DNA of 37,677 nt, from the NCBI RefSeq assembly GCF_000732195.1, contig NZ_JNNU01000034.1, forward strand, positions 1 to 37,677. Reading direction: 5' to 3'. Of the stretch, positions 17,523 through 26,788 are shown piece after piece. The notes beneath the pieces are model-generated. The model searched no databases. It had not been told where the DNA came from and saw only the letters and a program-made list of their open reading frames with translations. Numbering within the stretch: the stretch's first letter is position 1; each line of letters opens with the position of its first letter. The DNA is from Neorhizobium vignae. Its GTDB lineage: Bacteria > Pseudomonadota > Alphaproteobacteria > Rhizobiales > Rhizobiaceae. A program made the position numbers and the translations under genes.

Positions 17523-19136
17523 TCACCCCTCGAAATAGATATCGGCACCGTTACTCCATAGGTCTTCGACACCGATCTTGAGGTTCTTCACCCGCTTGTC
17601 GTAGACCGTGATCACCGAAGGAGTGACGATATCGAGCGTCGGAAGATCCTGCACGACGAGTTTCTGGAAATCGTGGAAGAGTTGCAGCCGCTTCTTCGGA
17701 TCGACCTCGACGGCGGCCGTCTCAAGCAGGCGGTCAACCTCGGGATTGAAGTATTTCGAGCCGTTGGTGAAGGGCACCCCCGGCTTGAAATTCTTCGACC
17801 AGTAGAGCCGCTGGACACCGACCGTCGGATCGTAAAGGTTGCTCATGCCTTCGATGGCGATGTCGAAATCGCGATCGGTGAAGATCCGCTTCACGAAGGT
17901 CGCGAAGTCCTGGCTGCGAAGCTCGACCTTGATGCCGACCTTGCCAAGCGCCTGAGCGAAATATTCAGCCGTCTGCTTGGGAGGACCAGATGGCTGGGTC
18001 GGATCGATGAAGAGCTTGAAGCGGAACCCGTCAGTGCCGCGCTTGTAACCGGCTTCATCCAGAAGCTGGTTCGCCTTTGCCGGGTTGAACTCGTATTTCG
18101 GCAGGTCGGGGTTGTAGAACTTTGCCAGATCCGGGCTCACTGGGCCATCGAGCCGGGTCGCGTAACCGAGATAGACGGCGTTGACGATGAAATCCTTGTC
18201 CACCGCATGGGCAATCGCGTGACGCACCTTGATGTCGGCAAGATATTTGTTCTCGAGGTTGAACTCGGCGCGCGCGATGCTCGGCGAATAGGCGGCCGGC
18301 GTGGTGTCGACGACGAGGTTCGGATTGGCCTTCAGGCGGTCGATATCCGTCAGCGGCAGGTTGGCCACGGAGACCTGTACCTCGCCGGTCTCGATCGCTG
18401 CCACCGCAGCGGCCGGGTCGATAATGAAGCGGAAGATGATCTGATCGAGATAAGGCTTCGGCGAACCCCAATAATTTTCATTTCGCTCGAAGATCGCATG
18501 GCTGCCGCGAACCCATTCGACGAACTTGTATGGTCCGGTACCCACCGGCGCGACATTATGCGGGTTCTCTGCGATCTTCGTGCCTTCATAGAGATGCTTC
18601 GGCACGATCGGCGCCTCGAAGCTTGCGAAGGCACTCAGAAGATAAGGCGCAGGCTTGGACAGCAGAAGCTCGACTTCGTGCGAGTTGAGCACGTTGGCCT
18701 TCTGGACATAAGCGAATGTGGCCCGGCCGCGCGGATGGTTTTCCTTCAGCGCGAGAATGGAGAAGGCCACGTCTTCAGCCGTGAAGTCCTTGCCGTCATG
18801 CCATTTCACGCCCTGACGCAGCTTGAACCAGTAGCGCAGGCCATCGTTGCTGACTTTCCATTCCGTTGCCAGAAGCGGCTGCGGGTTGAAATTGCGGTCA
18901 TAGGTCAAAAGGCTCTCGGTCGCCTTGCCGCTGATATAATAGGCGGCACCGGCGCTGTGGGCGATCAGCACCAGAACCGGCGGCTCTGTGCCGATATTGA
19001 TCGAAACGCTGCCGCCGCGCGGTGTCTCGTCCTGTGCCCGGGACACATGCGGTAAGGCGGCAGCGGCCGCCACTGCGACAGTGGAAAGCAGGAAGGCGCG
19101 GCGGGTCGGCCTGAGTGCCCGAGCGTTGATCGTCAT
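17523..19136 (-). CDS. Peptide/opine-type ABC transporter substrate-binding protein (SBP_bac_5) with Tat signal
   Basis: 537 residues from the ATG at 19136, which follows a GGGGGG ribosome binding site; the longer frame adds 29 unlikely residues. The N-terminus has a twin-arginine signal (TRRAFLLSTVAVAAAAAL) with cleavage near SRA-QD, so the protein is exported folded. The mature part shows family 5 hallmarks: LTYDRNFNPQPLLATEW, FKLRQGVKWHDGKDFTAEDV, and GTGPYKFVEW. No permease follows it; the matching transporter genes are 5 to 9 kb away (22790-26704), and a paralogue lies at 34919-36508. It starts the minus unit that continues with the DszC-like gene 66 bp downstream. The ligand is unknown; an organosulfur compound is inferred from context. 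Confidence 0.9.
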   Translation of the reverse strand: MTINARALRPTRRAFLLSTVAVAAAAALPHVSRAQDETPRGGSVSINIGTEPPVLVLIAHSAGAAYYISGKATESLLTYDRNFNPQPLLATEWKVSNDGLRYWFKLRQGVKWHDGKDFTAEDVAFSILALKENHPRGRATFAYVQKANVLNSHEVELLLSKPAPYLLSAFASFEAPIVPKHLYEGTKIAENPHNVAPVGTGPYKFVEWVRGSHAIFERNENYWGSPKPYLDQIIFRFIIDPAAAVAAIETGEVQVSVANLPLTDIDRLKANPNLVVDTTPAAYSPSIARAEFNLENKYLADIKVRHAIAHAVDKDFIVNAVYLGYATRLDGPVSPDLAKFYNPDLPKYEFNPAKANQLLDEAGYKRGTDGFRFKLFIDPTQPSGPPKQTAEYFAQALGKVGIKVELRSQDFATFVKRIFTDRDFDIAIEGMSNLYDPTVGVQRLYWSKNFKPGVPFTNGSKYFNPEVDRLLETAAVEVDPKKRLQLFHDFQKLVVQDLPTLDIVTPSVITVYDKRVKNLKIGVEDLWSNGADIYFEG

Positions 19137-19216
19137 GAGATATCCCCCCAAAAGCAGCCGTTCGGCGAAACAGAACGGCTTGGTTTTCGTCCGGCACCCG
19201 ATCGCGGGTGATTGCC

Positions 19217-19301
19217 TTAACAATATAAAAATCTACTAACTTTATCGAGATACTCGATTTCCAAACTTATGGGTCTGCTTGAAAAATGCGATCGATTTTT
19301 C
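19217..19301. promoter_or_regulatory. Divergent regulatory region with two inverted repeats
   Basis: The 437-bp gap 19137-19573 separates the binding protein (minus) from the SsuD-like gene (plus). It is AT-rich near 19217-19270. It holds a perfect repeat ATCGAG-ATA-CTCGAT (19244-19258) and another, GAAAAAT (19281-19287) with ATTTTTC (19295-19301) around a CGATCG core. Closer to the plus-strand gene, TCGACAAA occurs twice (19462-19469 and 19476-19483), 14 bp apart. These look like operator sites but no regulator is identified. Confidence 0.4.
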
Positions 19302-19573
19302 CGGATCTTCGGAGAATTTTTCGCGTGAGCCTGGCGAAAGGTGGGCAGTGCCGCAAATTTATCCCCTGGAATGGGATTTCGTAACTGCTGGCACCTGACA
19401 TCATCCTCACGAACGAATTCCCACAAATTGCTCGTTCGGCGGAAATCCATCCCAAGATTGGTCGACAAAACGCAATCGACAAACTCTATCAACGAAATAG
19501 ACTAAAGAGAGTCAGCTGCGATGTGAATGCCGCCGCCTGGACACCAATTTTGATCGCTTTCAGGAGCTTATTG

Positions 19574-20674
19574 ATGCAACCCGAATTCATCGGCCACACG
19601 TCCAACCGCGAAGGGTCCGATATCGTGCCCGCCACCGGGCCGGTCATCGACAAGGCCTATATCCGCCGGCACGTCCAGGCTGCCGAAGCGGCCGGCATAG
19701 ACCGGCTGCTGATCGGCCAGTTCGCCCAATGGCCGGACAACAACCAGATCGCATCCTATGTTTTCAGCCAGACGGAGCGCATCGGCGCGCTCGTTGCGCA
19801 TCGCCCCGGCCTGATGGCACCGACGCTCGGCGCGCGTCAGCTCGCCACGCTCGACCAGTTTTCCGAGGGGCGCGTCTGGGTGCATATCATCACTGGCGGT
19901 TCGGATGCGGACCAGGCGCGCGACGGAGATTTTGAGGATCACGATACCCGCTATGCCCGTACCGACGAATACCTGACCGTACTCAGGAAAGTTTGGGAGA
20001 GCGACCAGCCCTTCGATCACGAGGGCCGCTTCTACAAATTCAAAGGCGCCTTCAGTCAGGTGAAGCCATTCCAGAAGCCGCGCATCCCGATCTCCTTCGG
20101 CGGTTCGTCCGACGCGGCGATAGCGGTCGCCGGCAAGCATGCGGATATCTATGCGCTCTGGGGCGAACCGCTGGATGGCACCCGCGAAACGATCGCCAAG
20201 GTGCGCGCCGCAGCGGTTGCCAATGGACGCTCGGCGCATGACATCCGTTTCACGCTCGCCTTCCGCACCGTAGTTGCCGAGACCGAGGATGCGGCCTGGG
20301 AAAAGGCCGCCGATATCCTTCTGAAGGTGAAATCACAGGTGGCGCGCGTGGCCGGCGGCAATGGTGAAAAGCTGCCGTCGAATGTCGGTTCGGTGCGCCT
20401 GCGTGACGCCGCCAAACGCGGCAAGGTGCTCGACAAGCGGCTGTGGACGGAAGTGGCCGAAGCAAGCGGCGCCGGAGGCAATTCCACCGCCCTGGTCGGC
20501 ACCCCGGAACAGGTGGCCGAAGCTATCCTCGACTATTACGACGCCGGCGTCTCGAACTTCCTCGTGCGCGGCTTCTACCCGACCGAGGACACCGTCACCT
20601 ACGGACGGGACGTCGTGCCGCTGGTCAAGGCGAAAATTGCCGAACGCGAAGCCAGAAAGGTAGCCGCAGAATGA
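19574..20674 (+). CDS. SsuD-like FMNH2-dependent alkanesulfonate monooxygenase (LLM class)
   Basis: 366 residues of the bacterial luciferase-like fold. Segments characteristic of the SsuD group are AHRPGLMAPTLGARQLATLD, the ITGGSDADQARDGDF loop with DHDTRYARTDEYL, and the phosphate-binding FGGSSDAA with YALWGEP. SsuD uses FMNH2 and oxygen to split the C-S bond of alkanesulfonates into aldehyde and sulfite; a flavin reductase must supply FMNH2 and none is encoded nearby. The ATG at 19574 has AGGAG at 19562-19566; the longer reading lacks homology. The next gene overlaps its stop by ATGA. A sulfonate or sulfone substrate is inferred, not shown. Confidence 0.88.
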   Translation: MQPEFIGHTSNREGSDIVPATGPVIDKAYIRRHVQAAEAAGIDRLLIGQFAQWPDNNQIASYVFSQTERIGALVAHRPGLMAPTLGARQLATLDQFSEGRVWVHIITGGSDADQARDGDFEDHDTRYARTDEYLTVLRKVWESDQPFDHEGRFYKFKGAFSQVKPFQKPRIPISFGGSSDAAIAVAGKHADIYALWGEPLDGTRETIAKVRAAAVANGRSAHDIRFTLAFRTVVAETEDAAWEKAADILLKVKSQVARVAGGNGEKLPSNVGSVRLRDAAKRGKVLDKRLWTEVAEASGAGGNSTALVGTPEQVAEAILDYYDAGVSNFLVRGFYPTEDTVTYGRDVVPLVKAKIAEREARKVAAE

Positions 20675-21624
20675 TCGCGCCGCTCGATATCGTCGATATT
20701 CACACGCATCTCTGGCCGCCGGCCTGGGGACCGGGCGGCAAGTATGCCAAGCCCGCCAGCGGTTTTGCACCGGAAATCTATCGCAAGATCACCACACCGC
20801 AGGCGCTCGTGGATGAGTTCGAAGCTGCAGGCGTTTCTCTCGCTGTCGTCACGGCGACGATCGAAAGCCTGTTTGGTGCCGAAGGGCCTGTCGATCCTGC
20901 CGCCGTGCGCGAAGCCAATGACTGGCTTGCCACCCTTTCCCGCTACGATCCGTCATTGATCGGCTTTGCCGTGGCAGACCCCTTCAGCGGCGAGATCGGA
21001 GCGCGCGAGGCCGAACGGGCAATCGGCGAACTCGGTCTATCCGGCCTGGTGATCGATTCCGCACGCGACGGCAAATTCCTTGCCGATCCATCCGTTCGTC
21101 CGACGCTGGAAGTCGCCGCACGTTACAGGGTACCCGTTTTCGTCCATCCCGTGGCCCATCCGAACTCACAGGTCCTGATCGCGGGCGCCGGCATGCTCGG
21201 TAATTCACTCGGCCGCGGGTTGATGAACGGCGTCGCCTTCCTGTCGGTCATCCAGTCGGCACTGCTCGATGACCTGCCGGACCTTCATCTGACCTTTGCC
21301 ACGCTCGGTCTCGGCGGCATCGTTCAGGCCGCGCGAGGCGGGATCTATGGTCGTGAGGAAAGAGCCGCCGGCAGGCGGCCGAACATCTATTTCGATACGA
21401 TGGGCCATGACCCTGCGATCATTCGGACGCTGACCGGTTTCTTTGGCGCCGAGCGCGTTCTGGCCGGCACCGACTGGCCGATCCTCGCCGCCCTCGACAA
21501 GACAAGCCTCGCCGCGAGCCTTGCCGAAGCCGGCCTTTCGGAGGCTGAAGCCCGGCTGGTCGCCGGCGGCAATGCGAGGCGGTTGCTCGGCCTGCGGGAC
21601 GTGCAGGCCCAGGCCGCGGAATAA
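20671..21624 (+). CDS. Metal-dependent amidohydrolase (amidohydrolase 2/ACMSD-like)
   Basis: 317 residues with a TIM-barrel amidohydrolase pattern. The N-terminal metal motif is DIHTHLWPP (HxH at about residues 10-12), a later metal His is likely in VFVHPVAHP, and the C-terminal metal Asp is in LAGTDWPI. This is the family of aminocarboxymuconate-semialdehyde decarboxylase and related hydrolases or decarboxylases. Start and previous stop share ATGA, so it is translationally coupled to the SsuD-like gene. A terminator follows. It probably acts on the carbon product of the monooxygenase. The actual reaction cannot be told from the sequence. Confidence 0.85.
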   Translation: MIAPLDIVDIHTHLWPPAWGPGGKYAKPASGFAPEIYRKITTPQALVDEFEAAGVSLAVVTATIESLFGAEGPVDPAAVREANDWLATLSRYDPSLIGFAVADPFSGEIGAREAERAIGELGLSGLVIDSARDGKFLADPSVRPTLEVAARYRVPVFVHPVAHPNSQVLIAGAGMLGNSLGRGLMNGVAFLSVIQSALLDDLPDLHLTFATLGLGGIVQAARGGIYGREERAAGRRPNIYFDTMGHDPAIIRTLTGFFGAERVLAGTDWPILAALDKTSLAASLAEAGLSEAEARLVAGGNARRLLGLRDVQAQAAE

Positions 21625-21642
21625 ACCGTCATGCCATGAAAA

Positions 21643-21669
21643 AAGCCCCGGACCAAAAATCCAGGGCTT
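21643..21669. terminator. Bidirectional rho-independent terminator
   Basis: AAGCCCCGGA (21643-21652) pairs with TCCAGGGCTT (21660-21669) with one C/A mismatch. It is preceded by an A run and followed by CTTCTTTT, so it has a U tract in both directions. It sits between two convergent genes ending at 21624 and 21715. Confidence 0.75.
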
Positions 21670-21714
21670 CTTCTTTTGGTCGGATGCCGGGCTTCGCGGC
21701 CGGGCTAAAATCGA

Positions 21715-22776
21715 TCAGGCGACCCGTTGCGGACGAGCGAGCGGAATGACTTCACCGGATGCTGCGACCGAGCGCGGCACGCGGCCTTCAACCGGGTGAC
21801 CCGGATCGGTAAAGCCCGGCGTCGACGGATGGCCGGTTGCGACCAGCTGGTCGACAAGCGCTTCGTCTTCTGCATCGAGCTTCACGTTGAGTGCCCGGAT
21901 ATAGCCATCCCAATGCTCTTCGGTGCGCGGACCTGCAATGGCTGAGGTGATGAGCTTGTTGTTCAGCACCCAGGCCAGCGCAAAGTCGGCGGGCGAAATG
22001 CCCTTGGCCTGCGCATGCGCGGCAATCTGCTTGGCGATGGCGATCGATTCCTCGCGGAACTCGACATCGTGCATGCGCTTGTCGCCCCGGCCTGCACGGG
22101 TATCGGCGGCCGGTGTCTCGCCGACATTGTACTTGCCGGTGAGTACGCCGCGGGCCAGCGGGCTGTAGGACACGACGCCGAGTCCGTAGGCCGCTGCGGC
22201 CGGGAGCTGCTCCGCCTCTGCCGTGCGGTTCACGATATTATAGAGCGGCTGGCTGGCAATCGGGCGGTCAATGCCAAGCTGATCGGCAAGATGCGCAACC
22301 TCGGCGATGCGCCAGCCACGGAAGTTCGAAACGCCGAAATAGCGCAGCTTGCCGGCCTTGATAAGATCGGCGATCGCCCGAACCGCTTCGTCGATAGGAG
22401 CATCGAAGACGGCACGGTGGAAGTAGAGGATGTCGATATAATCGGTATTGAGGTTTCGCAGCGAATTCTCGACCGTCTGGTAGACCCATTTGCGGGAATA
22501 GCCGCCGAGGTTCGGTCCCTTGGTGTGGGAGTTGACGAACTTGGTCGCCACCACCCAGCTGTCGCGATTCTTCTTGATGCCGCGGCCGACTACCTGTTCC
22601 GACTTGCCGTCGTGATAGACGTCGGCGGTATCGATGAAATTGATACCCTGTTCGTGCGCCTTGTCGATGATGCGGAAAGCCACGTCGTCCGGTGTCTGAT
22701 TGCCGAACATCATGGCTCCCAGCGTCAACGGCGACACTTTCAGGGCACTGCGCCCCAGATAACGATACTCAACCAT
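21715..22776 (-). CDS. Aldo/keto reductase
   Basis: 353 residues with the AKR pattern. The start YRYLGRSALKVSPLTLGAMM is followed by the catalytic Asp-Tyr region (GINFIDTADVYHDGKSE), the Lys region (VVATKF), and YFGVSNFRGWRI. Enzymes of this group reduce aldehydes or ketones with NADPH in the cytoplasm. I chose the ATG at 22776, after GGGAG, since the 56 preceding codons overlap the transporter gene and have no homology. It follows the ABC ATPase by 13 bp and is the last gene of the transporter operon. It may reduce the aldehyde released by a sulfonate monooxygenase; this is inferred. Confidence 0.88.
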   Translation of the reverse strand: MVEYRYLGRSALKVSPLTLGAMMFGNQTPDDVAFRIIDKAHEQGINFIDTADVYHDGKSEQVVGRGIKKNRDSWVVATKFVNSHTKGPNLGGYSRKWVYQTVENSLRNLNTDYIDILYFHRAVFDAPIDEAVRAIADLIKAGKLRYFGVSNFRGWRIAEVAHLADQLGIDRPIASQPLYNIVNRTAEAEQLPAAAAYGLGVVSYSPLARGVLTGKYNVGETPAADTRAGRGDKRMHDVEFREESIAIAKQIAAHAQAKGISPADFALAWVLNNKLITSAIAGPRTEEHWDGYIRALNVKLDAEDEALVDQLVATGHPSTPGFTDPGHPVEGRVPRSVAASGEVIPLARPQRVA

Positions 22777-22789
22777 ATGAAACTCCCTT

Positions 22790-23734
22790 TCAGTTGATGT
22801 GATCTGAGAAATGGCAAGCGACCTGATGGCCGGGTGCGATGGCGCGGAATTCGGGTTCTTCGGCGCGACACTGGTCGGTCGCGAGCGGGCAGCGGGTGTG
22901 AAACCCGCAGCCGGATGGAACGTCGCTGGGGCTCGGCAGATCACCGCCGAGAGGGGCCGCCTGACGCGGCCGTGCCGGATCGGGCACCGCCTCCATCAGC
23001 GCCCGCGTATAGGGATGCCGCGGATCGGACCAGAGCGTCGCATTGTCGGCACTCTCGACGATCCGCCCGAGATACATGACCATAACCCGGTCAGCGAAAT
23101 AGCGCACCACCGAAAGGTCGTGGCTGATGAAGAGATAGGAAAGGCCGAATTCCTTCTTCATCTCGACGAGCAGATTGAGGATTTGCGCCTGTATGGAAAG
23201 GTCGAGCGCCGAGACCGGTTCGTCGCAGACGATCAGTTCAGGATTGAGGAGCAGCGCCCGGGCGATGCCGATACGCTGGCGCTGTCCGCCCGAAAATTCG
23301 TGGGGGTACCGGCTGACGGATTCCGGCGGCAACCCGACCTTGGCGACGATATCGGCGATGATCTGTCGCCGTTCAGCACGGTCACCGAGCTTGTGAACGA
23401 CGAGCGGAGCCTCGAGGATTTCGCCGATCGTCTGGCGCGGATTGAGCGATGCGAACGGGTCCTGGAAAATCATCTGAATCGACTTGCGAACGCCGCGAAG
23501 GCTTCGCTGGTCGAGCACGGTGATATCCTCGCCCTTGAATTCGATCCGGCCCGCCGTGGGGTCGACCAGCCGCAGCACCGTCTTGCCGAGCGTCGACTTG
23601 CCGCAGCCGCTCTCGCCCACAAGCCCGACCGTCTCGCCGCGCTCGACGACGAGATCGATACCATCGACCGCGCGCAACAAGCCGTCGCGGCTCTTGTAAT
23701 GGGTCTTGAGATCAGTGACTGAGAGCAGCGGCAT
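22790..23734 (-). CDS. Dipeptide/oligopeptide-type ABC transporter ATPase (DppF/OppF-like)
   Basis: 314 residues. Walker A is GESGCGKST, the Q loop is in MIFQDPFASLNPRQT, the signature is FSGGQRQRIGIARALL, Walker B is LIVCDEPVSALD, and the H loop is ISHDLSVVRYF. The C-terminal oligopeptide transporter extension has a cysteine cluster (GCGFHTRCP, then DQC) that in this family can bind an iron-sulfur cluster. The start at 23734 (MPLLSVTDLK) overlaps the preceding ATPase gene by 23 bp. It forms a heterodimer with the product of 23712-24710 and drives the permeases encoded at 24714-26704. Confidence 0.92.
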   Translation of the reverse strand: MPLLSVTDLKTHYKSRDGLLRAVDGIDLVVERGETVGLVGESGCGKSTLGKTVLRLVDPTAGRIEFKGEDITVLDQRSLRGVRKSIQMIFQDPFASLNPRQTIGEILEAPLVVHKLGDRAERRQIIADIVAKVGLPPESVSRYPHEFSGGQRQRIGIARALLLNPELIVCDEPVSALDLSIQAQILNLLVEMKKEFGLSYLFISHDLSVVRYFADRVMVMYLGRIVESADNATLWSDPRHPYTRALMEAVPDPARPRQAAPLGGDLPSPSDVPSGCGFHTRCPLATDQCRAEEPEFRAIAPGHQVACHFSDHIN

Positions 23735-24710
23735 GGGGCACGGCCTTGGAAGATGTCGTGAAGGGGCAGGCAACCAGCCGATCTGCGGCCGGGACGATGA
23801 GTTGAGGCACATGATGACCGCAGCTCGCGCGCGCCTGATTGCAGCGTGGCCGGAAGGGACAGCCCGTCTCGCCGACGGCCGAGACGATCGAACCCGGGAT
23901 TTCGGTCAGCGCGCCGTCACGGTAGTGGAAATCGTGTTTCAGGCGTGGCGATGCGGCCAGCAGGCCGCGCGTATAAGGATGCAGCGGATCGTTGAAGAGA
24001 TCGTCCGGCAATGCCTGCTCGACCTTGCGGCCGGCATACATGACGACAACCTTGTCGGCCCACTGCGCCACGACGCCGAGATCGTGGGTGATCAGCACGA
24101 CCGCCATCTGCAGCTCCCGCCGCAGCGTGTCGAGCAGGTCGAGCACCTGCGCCTGGATGGTCACGTCGAGCGCCGTGGTCGGCTCGTCGGCGATCAGCAG
24201 TTTCGGTTTGCAGGCAACGGCGATCGCGATCATGACGCGCTGGCGCATGCCGCCGGAAAGCTGGTGCGGATAATCGTCCACCCGTTTTTCCGGTGCGGGA
24301 ATGCGAACGAGCTTCAGAAGCTCGATCGCCCGTTCGCGCGCGGCTTTGCTCGAAAGCTTTTCATGGACCTTCAGCACTTCGGCGATCTGGCGGCCGATGG
24401 TCATGACCGGATTGAGACTGGTCATCGGCTCCTGGAAGATCATGGCGATATCCCGCCCGCGCAATTGCCGCATCCCCCGTGCATTGAGCTTGGTGAGGTC
24501 CTGCTCGCCGAAAGCTATACGGCCATTGGGGATTTGTGCGGCGCGCGGCAAAAGCTGCATCAACGCCAGCGCGGTCAGTGACTTGCCGGAACCGGATTCG
24601 CCGACGATCGCCAATGTCTCGCCCTGGTTGATTTCGAAGGAGAGATTGCGGACGGGTTCTGCGCGTGGAAAGCGGATGGTCAGGTTATCGACTTGAAGCA
24701 GCGCGGCCAT
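23712..24710 (-). CDS. Dipeptide/oligopeptide-type ABC transporter ATPase (DppD/OppD-like)
   Basis: 332 residues. Walker A is GESGSGKSL, the Q loop is in MIFQEPMTSLNPVMT, the signature is LSGGMRQRVMIAIA, Walker B is LLIADEPTTALD, and the H loop is ITHDLGVVAQWAD. The C-terminal cysteine motif (GCPFRPRCNQARASC) is typical of DppD/OppD. The start at 24710 lies 3 bp after the stop of the permease gene, and its end overlaps the next ATPase gene, so the four transport genes are one coupled operon. Confidence 0.92.
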   Translation of the reverse strand: MAALLQVDNLTIRFPRAEPVRNLSFEINQGETLAIVGESGSGKSLTALALMQLLPRAAQIPNGRIAFGEQDLTKLNARGMRQLRGRDIAMIFQEPMTSLNPVMTIGRQIAEVLKVHEKLSSKAARERAIELLKLVRIPAPEKRVDDYPHQLSGGMRQRVMIAIAVACKPKLLIADEPTTALDVTIQAQVLDLLDTLRRELQMAVVLITHDLGVVAQWADKVVVMYAGRKVEQALPDDLFNDPLHPYTRGLLAASPRLKHDFHYRDGALTEIPGSIVSAVGETGCPFRPRCNQARASCGHHVPQLIVPAADRLVACPFTTSSKAVPHAAALSH

Positions 24711-24713
24711 GGT

Positions 24714-25718
24714 CTATCGATCCTGCGAGAAACGGGGATTGAGGGCGTCGTTCAGGCCATCGCCGATGAGGTTCAGCGCCAGAACGGTGAAAACGATGGC
24801 AAGTCCCGGCAGTGCGGTCAGGTACCAGGCGGTGCGGACCAGTTCGCGACCAGTGCCGATCATCGAACCCCAGCTCACGACATTCGGATCTCCGAGCCCC
24901 ATGAACGAGAGCGCGGATTCCATCAGGATTGCCGTCGCCACCATGACGGAAGACGTGACGATGATCGGCGGCAGCGCGTTCGGCAGGATTTCCCGGAAGA
25001 TGATCCGGGCATGGCCGTAACCAAGGCTGCGGGCCGCAACGACGTAATCCTTCTCGCGGATGGCGCGGAACTCGGCGCGGGTCAGCCTGGCCACCGTCGG
25101 CCAGGAGATGATGGCGATTGCGAGCGTCACCGTGGTAGCCGAAGGCTGGGCGATCGCCACCAGCACGACGAGCAGCACGAAGCTCGGCAACGTCTGGAAG
25201 ATTTCGATCAGCCGGACCAGGACATCGTCGATCCAGCCGCCGAAGTAACCGGCCGTCGAACCTACCAGCACGCCGAATGTCAGCCCCAGCGCCGTCGCCA
25301 TCAGGCCGACGAAAAGCGAGATGCGCGAACCGTGCAGAATACCCGCGAGCACGTCACGGCCGAGCGAATCCGTGCCGAGCGGAAAGGCCGAATTCTGGCC
25401 CGGCCAGAGGAACGGCCGCCCCACCATCGACAAGGGATCGTCGGGATAGAGAATGGGCGCAATCAACGCCACAATGATCACGAAACAGAGGAATGCCGTC
25501 CCGAACAACGCATTCGGATTGGACAGGAAAACCTTCAGCGCGCGCCGACCGTTGGTGATCACGACTGCCGCGCTCTGTTGCGAGCGGGCGTCCGGCGCCT
25601 TCATGTTGGACCATGCCGGGCCGTCGGTCGCGGCACTCGGTGCCGGCACCTCGTGCTCCGCGGCGGCCTGTCGTCCGGCAGCAAGGCTGTTAAAGTTTCC
25701 GATATCGGTCGTGGACAT
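24714..25718 (-). CDS. Dipeptide-type ABC transporter permease (DppC-like)
   Basis: 334 residues. A polar N-terminal region of about 60 residues precedes the first membrane helix (starting ALFGTAFLCFVIIVALIAPI). Then come the DppC-family segment PLGTDSLGRDVLAGIL, five further helices, and the ATPase-contacting EAA loop near AARSLGYGHARIIFREILPN. The ATG at 25718 overlaps the stop of the DppB-like gene (ATGA). Together the two permeases form the inner-membrane channel. Confidence 0.92.
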   Translation of the reverse strand: MSTTDIGNFNSLAAGRQAAAEHEVPAPSAATDGPAWSNMKAPDARSQQSAAVVITNGRRALKVFLSNPNALFGTAFLCFVIIVALIAPILYPDDPLSMVGRPFLWPGQNSAFPLGTDSLGRDVLAGILHGSRISLFVGLMATALGLTFGVLVGSTAGYFGGWIDDVLVRLIEIFQTLPSFVLLVVLVAIAQPSATTVTLAIAIISWPTVARLTRAEFRAIREKDYVVAARSLGYGHARIIFREILPNALPPIIVTSSVMVATAILMESALSFMGLGDPNVVSWGSMIGTGRELVRTAWYLTALPGLAIVFTVLALNLIGDGLNDALNPRFSQDR

Positions 25719-26704
25719 CAGCGGGCTCCAATACGGGGGTCGAGCCAGGCGTGAATGATATCCACGGCGGCATTGGCGATGATGACGAGAAGCGAGGATA
25801 GAAGCAGGATGCCGAGCAGCACGGTGAAGTCGCGGCCCATCACCGCCTCGAAGGCAAGCCGCCCGAGCCCCGGCCAGCTATAGACGGTCTCGACGACCAC
25901 GGCGCCGCCCAGCATGCCGCCGATATGCATGCCGGCCATCGTGGTGATCGGAATCAGCGCGTTGCGCAGGATATGCCGTGCAGTCACGCCGAAAGGCGTC
26001 AGCCCCTTGGCATAGGCAGTGCGGACGAAATCCTGGTTCTTGACCTCCAGCATCGACGCACGCGTCAATCGAGCGTAGATCGCCACGTAGAACAGCGCGA
26101 GCGACGTCGCCGGCAGCACCATGTAGCGCGCCTTGTCGAGGATCGCCGGCAGCCCGGTCAGCCGCGAACCGATCGTGCCGGCACCGCCACTCGGCAGCCA
26201 GCCGAGCTTCACGGAGAAGAAGACGATCAGCATCAGGCCGATCCAGAAGCTCGGGATCGAATAGAAAAGCAGCGAGAAGATCGACAGCAGACGGTCCGGA
26301 ATACGGCCGGCGAACGTCGCCATCAACGAACCCAGGACAACACCCAGAAGGATGGCGATGACCAGCGCGGTCGCCATCAAGGTCAGCGTCCCCGGCAGAC
26401 GCTGGGCGATCAGATCGGCAACCGGCATGCCGTAGCGGGGCGAGAACCCGAGGCTGAAATGCGCGAGATTGTTGAGATAGTGCCCGAGCTGCACGAGGAC
26501 GGGATTGTCGAGGCCGAAGCGCGAGCGCAACGCCGCCATGCTTTCCGCCGTCGCCGAACCGGCCTCGCCGGCCATGACATCGGCGGCATCGCCGGGCGCA
26601 AGCTGCAGCAGGAAGAAGTTCAGGATGACGATCCCGAGGATGGTCGGGATGGCCTGCAGCAGGGTGCGTCGCAGTGTTCGTCCAATTCTCAGCAGCGCCG
26701 GCAT
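25718..26704 (-). CDS. Dipeptide-type ABC transporter permease (DppB-like), first gene of the transporter operon
   Basis: 328 residues from the ATG at 26704, which has GGCGGAG just upstream; two earlier in-frame ATGs have no good ribosome binding site. The first helix (starting ILGIVILNFFLLQLAPGD) is the DppB family start. The typical RFGLDNPVLVQLGHYL loop follows, and later the EAA-type segment AYAKGLTPFGVTARHILRNA. Six helices are predicted by eye. It opens an operon of two permeases, two ATPases and an aldo/keto reductase that has no binding protein of its own, so it presumably uses one or both of the binding proteins at 17523 and 34919. Confidence 0.92.
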   Translation of the reverse strand: MPALLRIGRTLRRTLLQAIPTILGIVILNFFLLQLAPGDAADVMAGEAGSATAESMAALRSRFGLDNPVLVQLGHYLNNLAHFSLGFSPRYGMPVADLIAQRLPGTLTLMATALVIAILLGVVLGSLMATFAGRIPDRLLSIFSLLFYSIPSFWIGLMLIVFFSVKLGWLPSGGAGTIGSRLTGLPAILDKARYMVLPATSLALFYVAIYARLTRASMLEVKNQDFVRTAYAKGLTPFGVTARHILRNALIPITTMAGMHIGGMLGGAVVVETVYSWPGLGRLAFEAVMGRDFTVLLGILLLSSLLVIIANAAVDIIHAWLDPRIGAR

Positions 26705-26788
26705 GTCGCTCCGCCTCTTCATATCAGGGTGACCACCGGATGCGGCCAAAACTTCCGGAAGCACCAATCTCGGCCTCCGTTGATTTTG

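Noticed and set aside
17673..19055. 460-codon open frame on the plus strand
   Set aside because: Antisense shadow of the binding-protein gene, which has a signal peptide and full homology.
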